From CAYVLI01 sp964452105 [NCBI: uncultured Nitrospinota bacterium] (lineage in GTDB: Bacteria; JAUXIQ01): 5,959 nt of DNA. The position numbers and the translations under genes were made by a program. The notes below the pieces were generated by a model. The model saw nothing but the letters and a program-made list of their open reading frames with translations, was not told the DNA's origin and made no database searches. The DNA lies in NCBI GenBank assembly GCA_964452105.1, contig CAYVLI010000174.1, positions 1 through 5,959 on the forward strand. The letters run 5' to 3'. Below, in pieces: positions 5,643-5,959 of the stretch; position 1 is the first letter of the stretch, and every line of letters starts with the position of its first letter.

Positions 5643-5959
5643 GGAAGCCCTGAAGCTCTGTCACGAAAAGGTCGACCCCATCGATGAAACGGAAGAAGTG
5701 GATTTAATGAGGGCAGGCGGAAGGGTGCTGGCCGGGGATGTAAACTCTGCTGTCTCCGTACCCCCGTTCGACAGGGCGGCCATGGACGGTTATGCAGTAG
5801 TCGCAGAGGACACCTTCAAGGCGGGGAAATTCGATCCAGTCGTCCTGAAGTGCATCGAGAAGATTTACGCAGGGCAGGCGCCTGCGAACACCATTACTCA
5901 GGGGTGTTGCGCGGAAATAGCCACAGGGGCGGTAATGCCCGAGGGCGCCGACGGAGTAG
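5611..5959 (+). CDS. moeA: Molybdopterin molybdotransferase MoeA, C-terminus outside window
   Basis: Inserts molybdate into adenylated molybdopterin, releasing AMP, in the last step of molybdenum (or tungsten) cofactor assembly. Only 116 codons of about 400 are present. Seen are the N-terminal ISLEEAL (8-14), the highly conserved PPFDRAAMDGYAV (51-63) with Asp59 aligned to E. coli Asp59, GQAP (88-91) and ATGAVMPEGADGV (104-116), equivalent to TGAPVPEGADAV of E. coli with Thr105. The ATG at 5611 has GAGGAG 7 nt upstream. It lies 59 bp after dcd on the same strand with no terminator between, so co-transcription is likely. It implies that the organism has molybdo- or tungstoenzymes, many of which are exported by the Tat system also represented here. 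Confidence 0.94.
   Translation, partial: MKPLKSLISLEEALKLCHEKVDPIDETEEVDLMRAGGRVLAGDVNSAVSVPPFDRAAMDGYAVVAEDTFKAGKFDPVVLKCIEKIYAGQAPANTITQGCCAEIATGAVMPEGADGV

Noticed and set aside
1-5959. CRISPR array, mobile element, toxin-antitoxin or phage-defence system
   Set aside because: No spaced direct repeats, terminal inverted repeats, transposase, integrase or defence-type domains were seen. Nearly all sequence is accounted for by housekeeping genes, and no gene-free stretch exceeds 240 bp.

Overview
This window looks like ordinary bacterial chromosome with moderate to high GC. Genes are tightly packed, most carry Shine-Dalgarno sites of the GGAG/AGGAG type, and there are sigma70/sigmaA-like promoters. 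There are no insertion sequences, CRISPR arrays, tRNAs, rRNAs or phage genes. The gene content suggests an anaerobic or facultatively anaerobic bacterium: an Fe-S protein of the GlcF/HdrD type, a two-subunit isopropylmalate-isomerase-type hydro-lyase of the archaeal/anaerobe class, an orphan TatA and a molybdenum cofactor gene. Chloroflexota (Dehalococcoidia-like) or a Clostridia-like lineage is my guess from protein flavour only; the sequence given does not settle it.

Left half, minus strand. Positions 1-991 hold the N-terminal 330 residues of glycerol kinase (glpK), cut by the window edge. A 239-bp gap (992-1230) contains its candidate promoter elements. Next come leuD (1231-1728) and leuC (1780-3033), a two-gene operon transcribed leuC then leuD. 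Together they encode a [4Fe-4S] hydro-lyase of the isopropylmalate isomerase/homoaconitase family. No leuA or leuB is in view and the small-subunit specificity loop is atypical, so the exact substrate is open. The 216-bp gap 3034-3249 holds a weak leuC promoter, two short palindromes and a good rho-independent terminator belonging to the next gene.

Middle. tatA (3250-3489, minus) is a self-contained unit, with a near-consensus promoter at 3543-3571 and the terminator at 3181-3215. It encodes the pore-forming TatA subunit of twin-arginine export; no tatC is nearby. The 197-bp gap 3490-3686 is a divergent promoter region.

Right half, plus strand. A 439-residue Fe-S protein with two 4Fe-4S motifs and two cysteine-rich CCG domains (3687-5006) overlaps dcd (5000-5551, dCTP deaminase) by 7 bp. 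moeA (5611-5959, cut by the window edge) follows after 59 bp. This is probably one operon joining a redox subunit, pyrimidine nucleotide supply and molybdenum cofactor assembly; no shared pathway is obvious.

I found no convincing undescribed system. The points most worth a second look are the atypical LeuCD pair, the Fe-S protein that lacks both a partner and a recognisable ribosome binding site, the glycerol kinase without the usual allosteric residues, and a small ORF plus hairpin between dcd and moeA.
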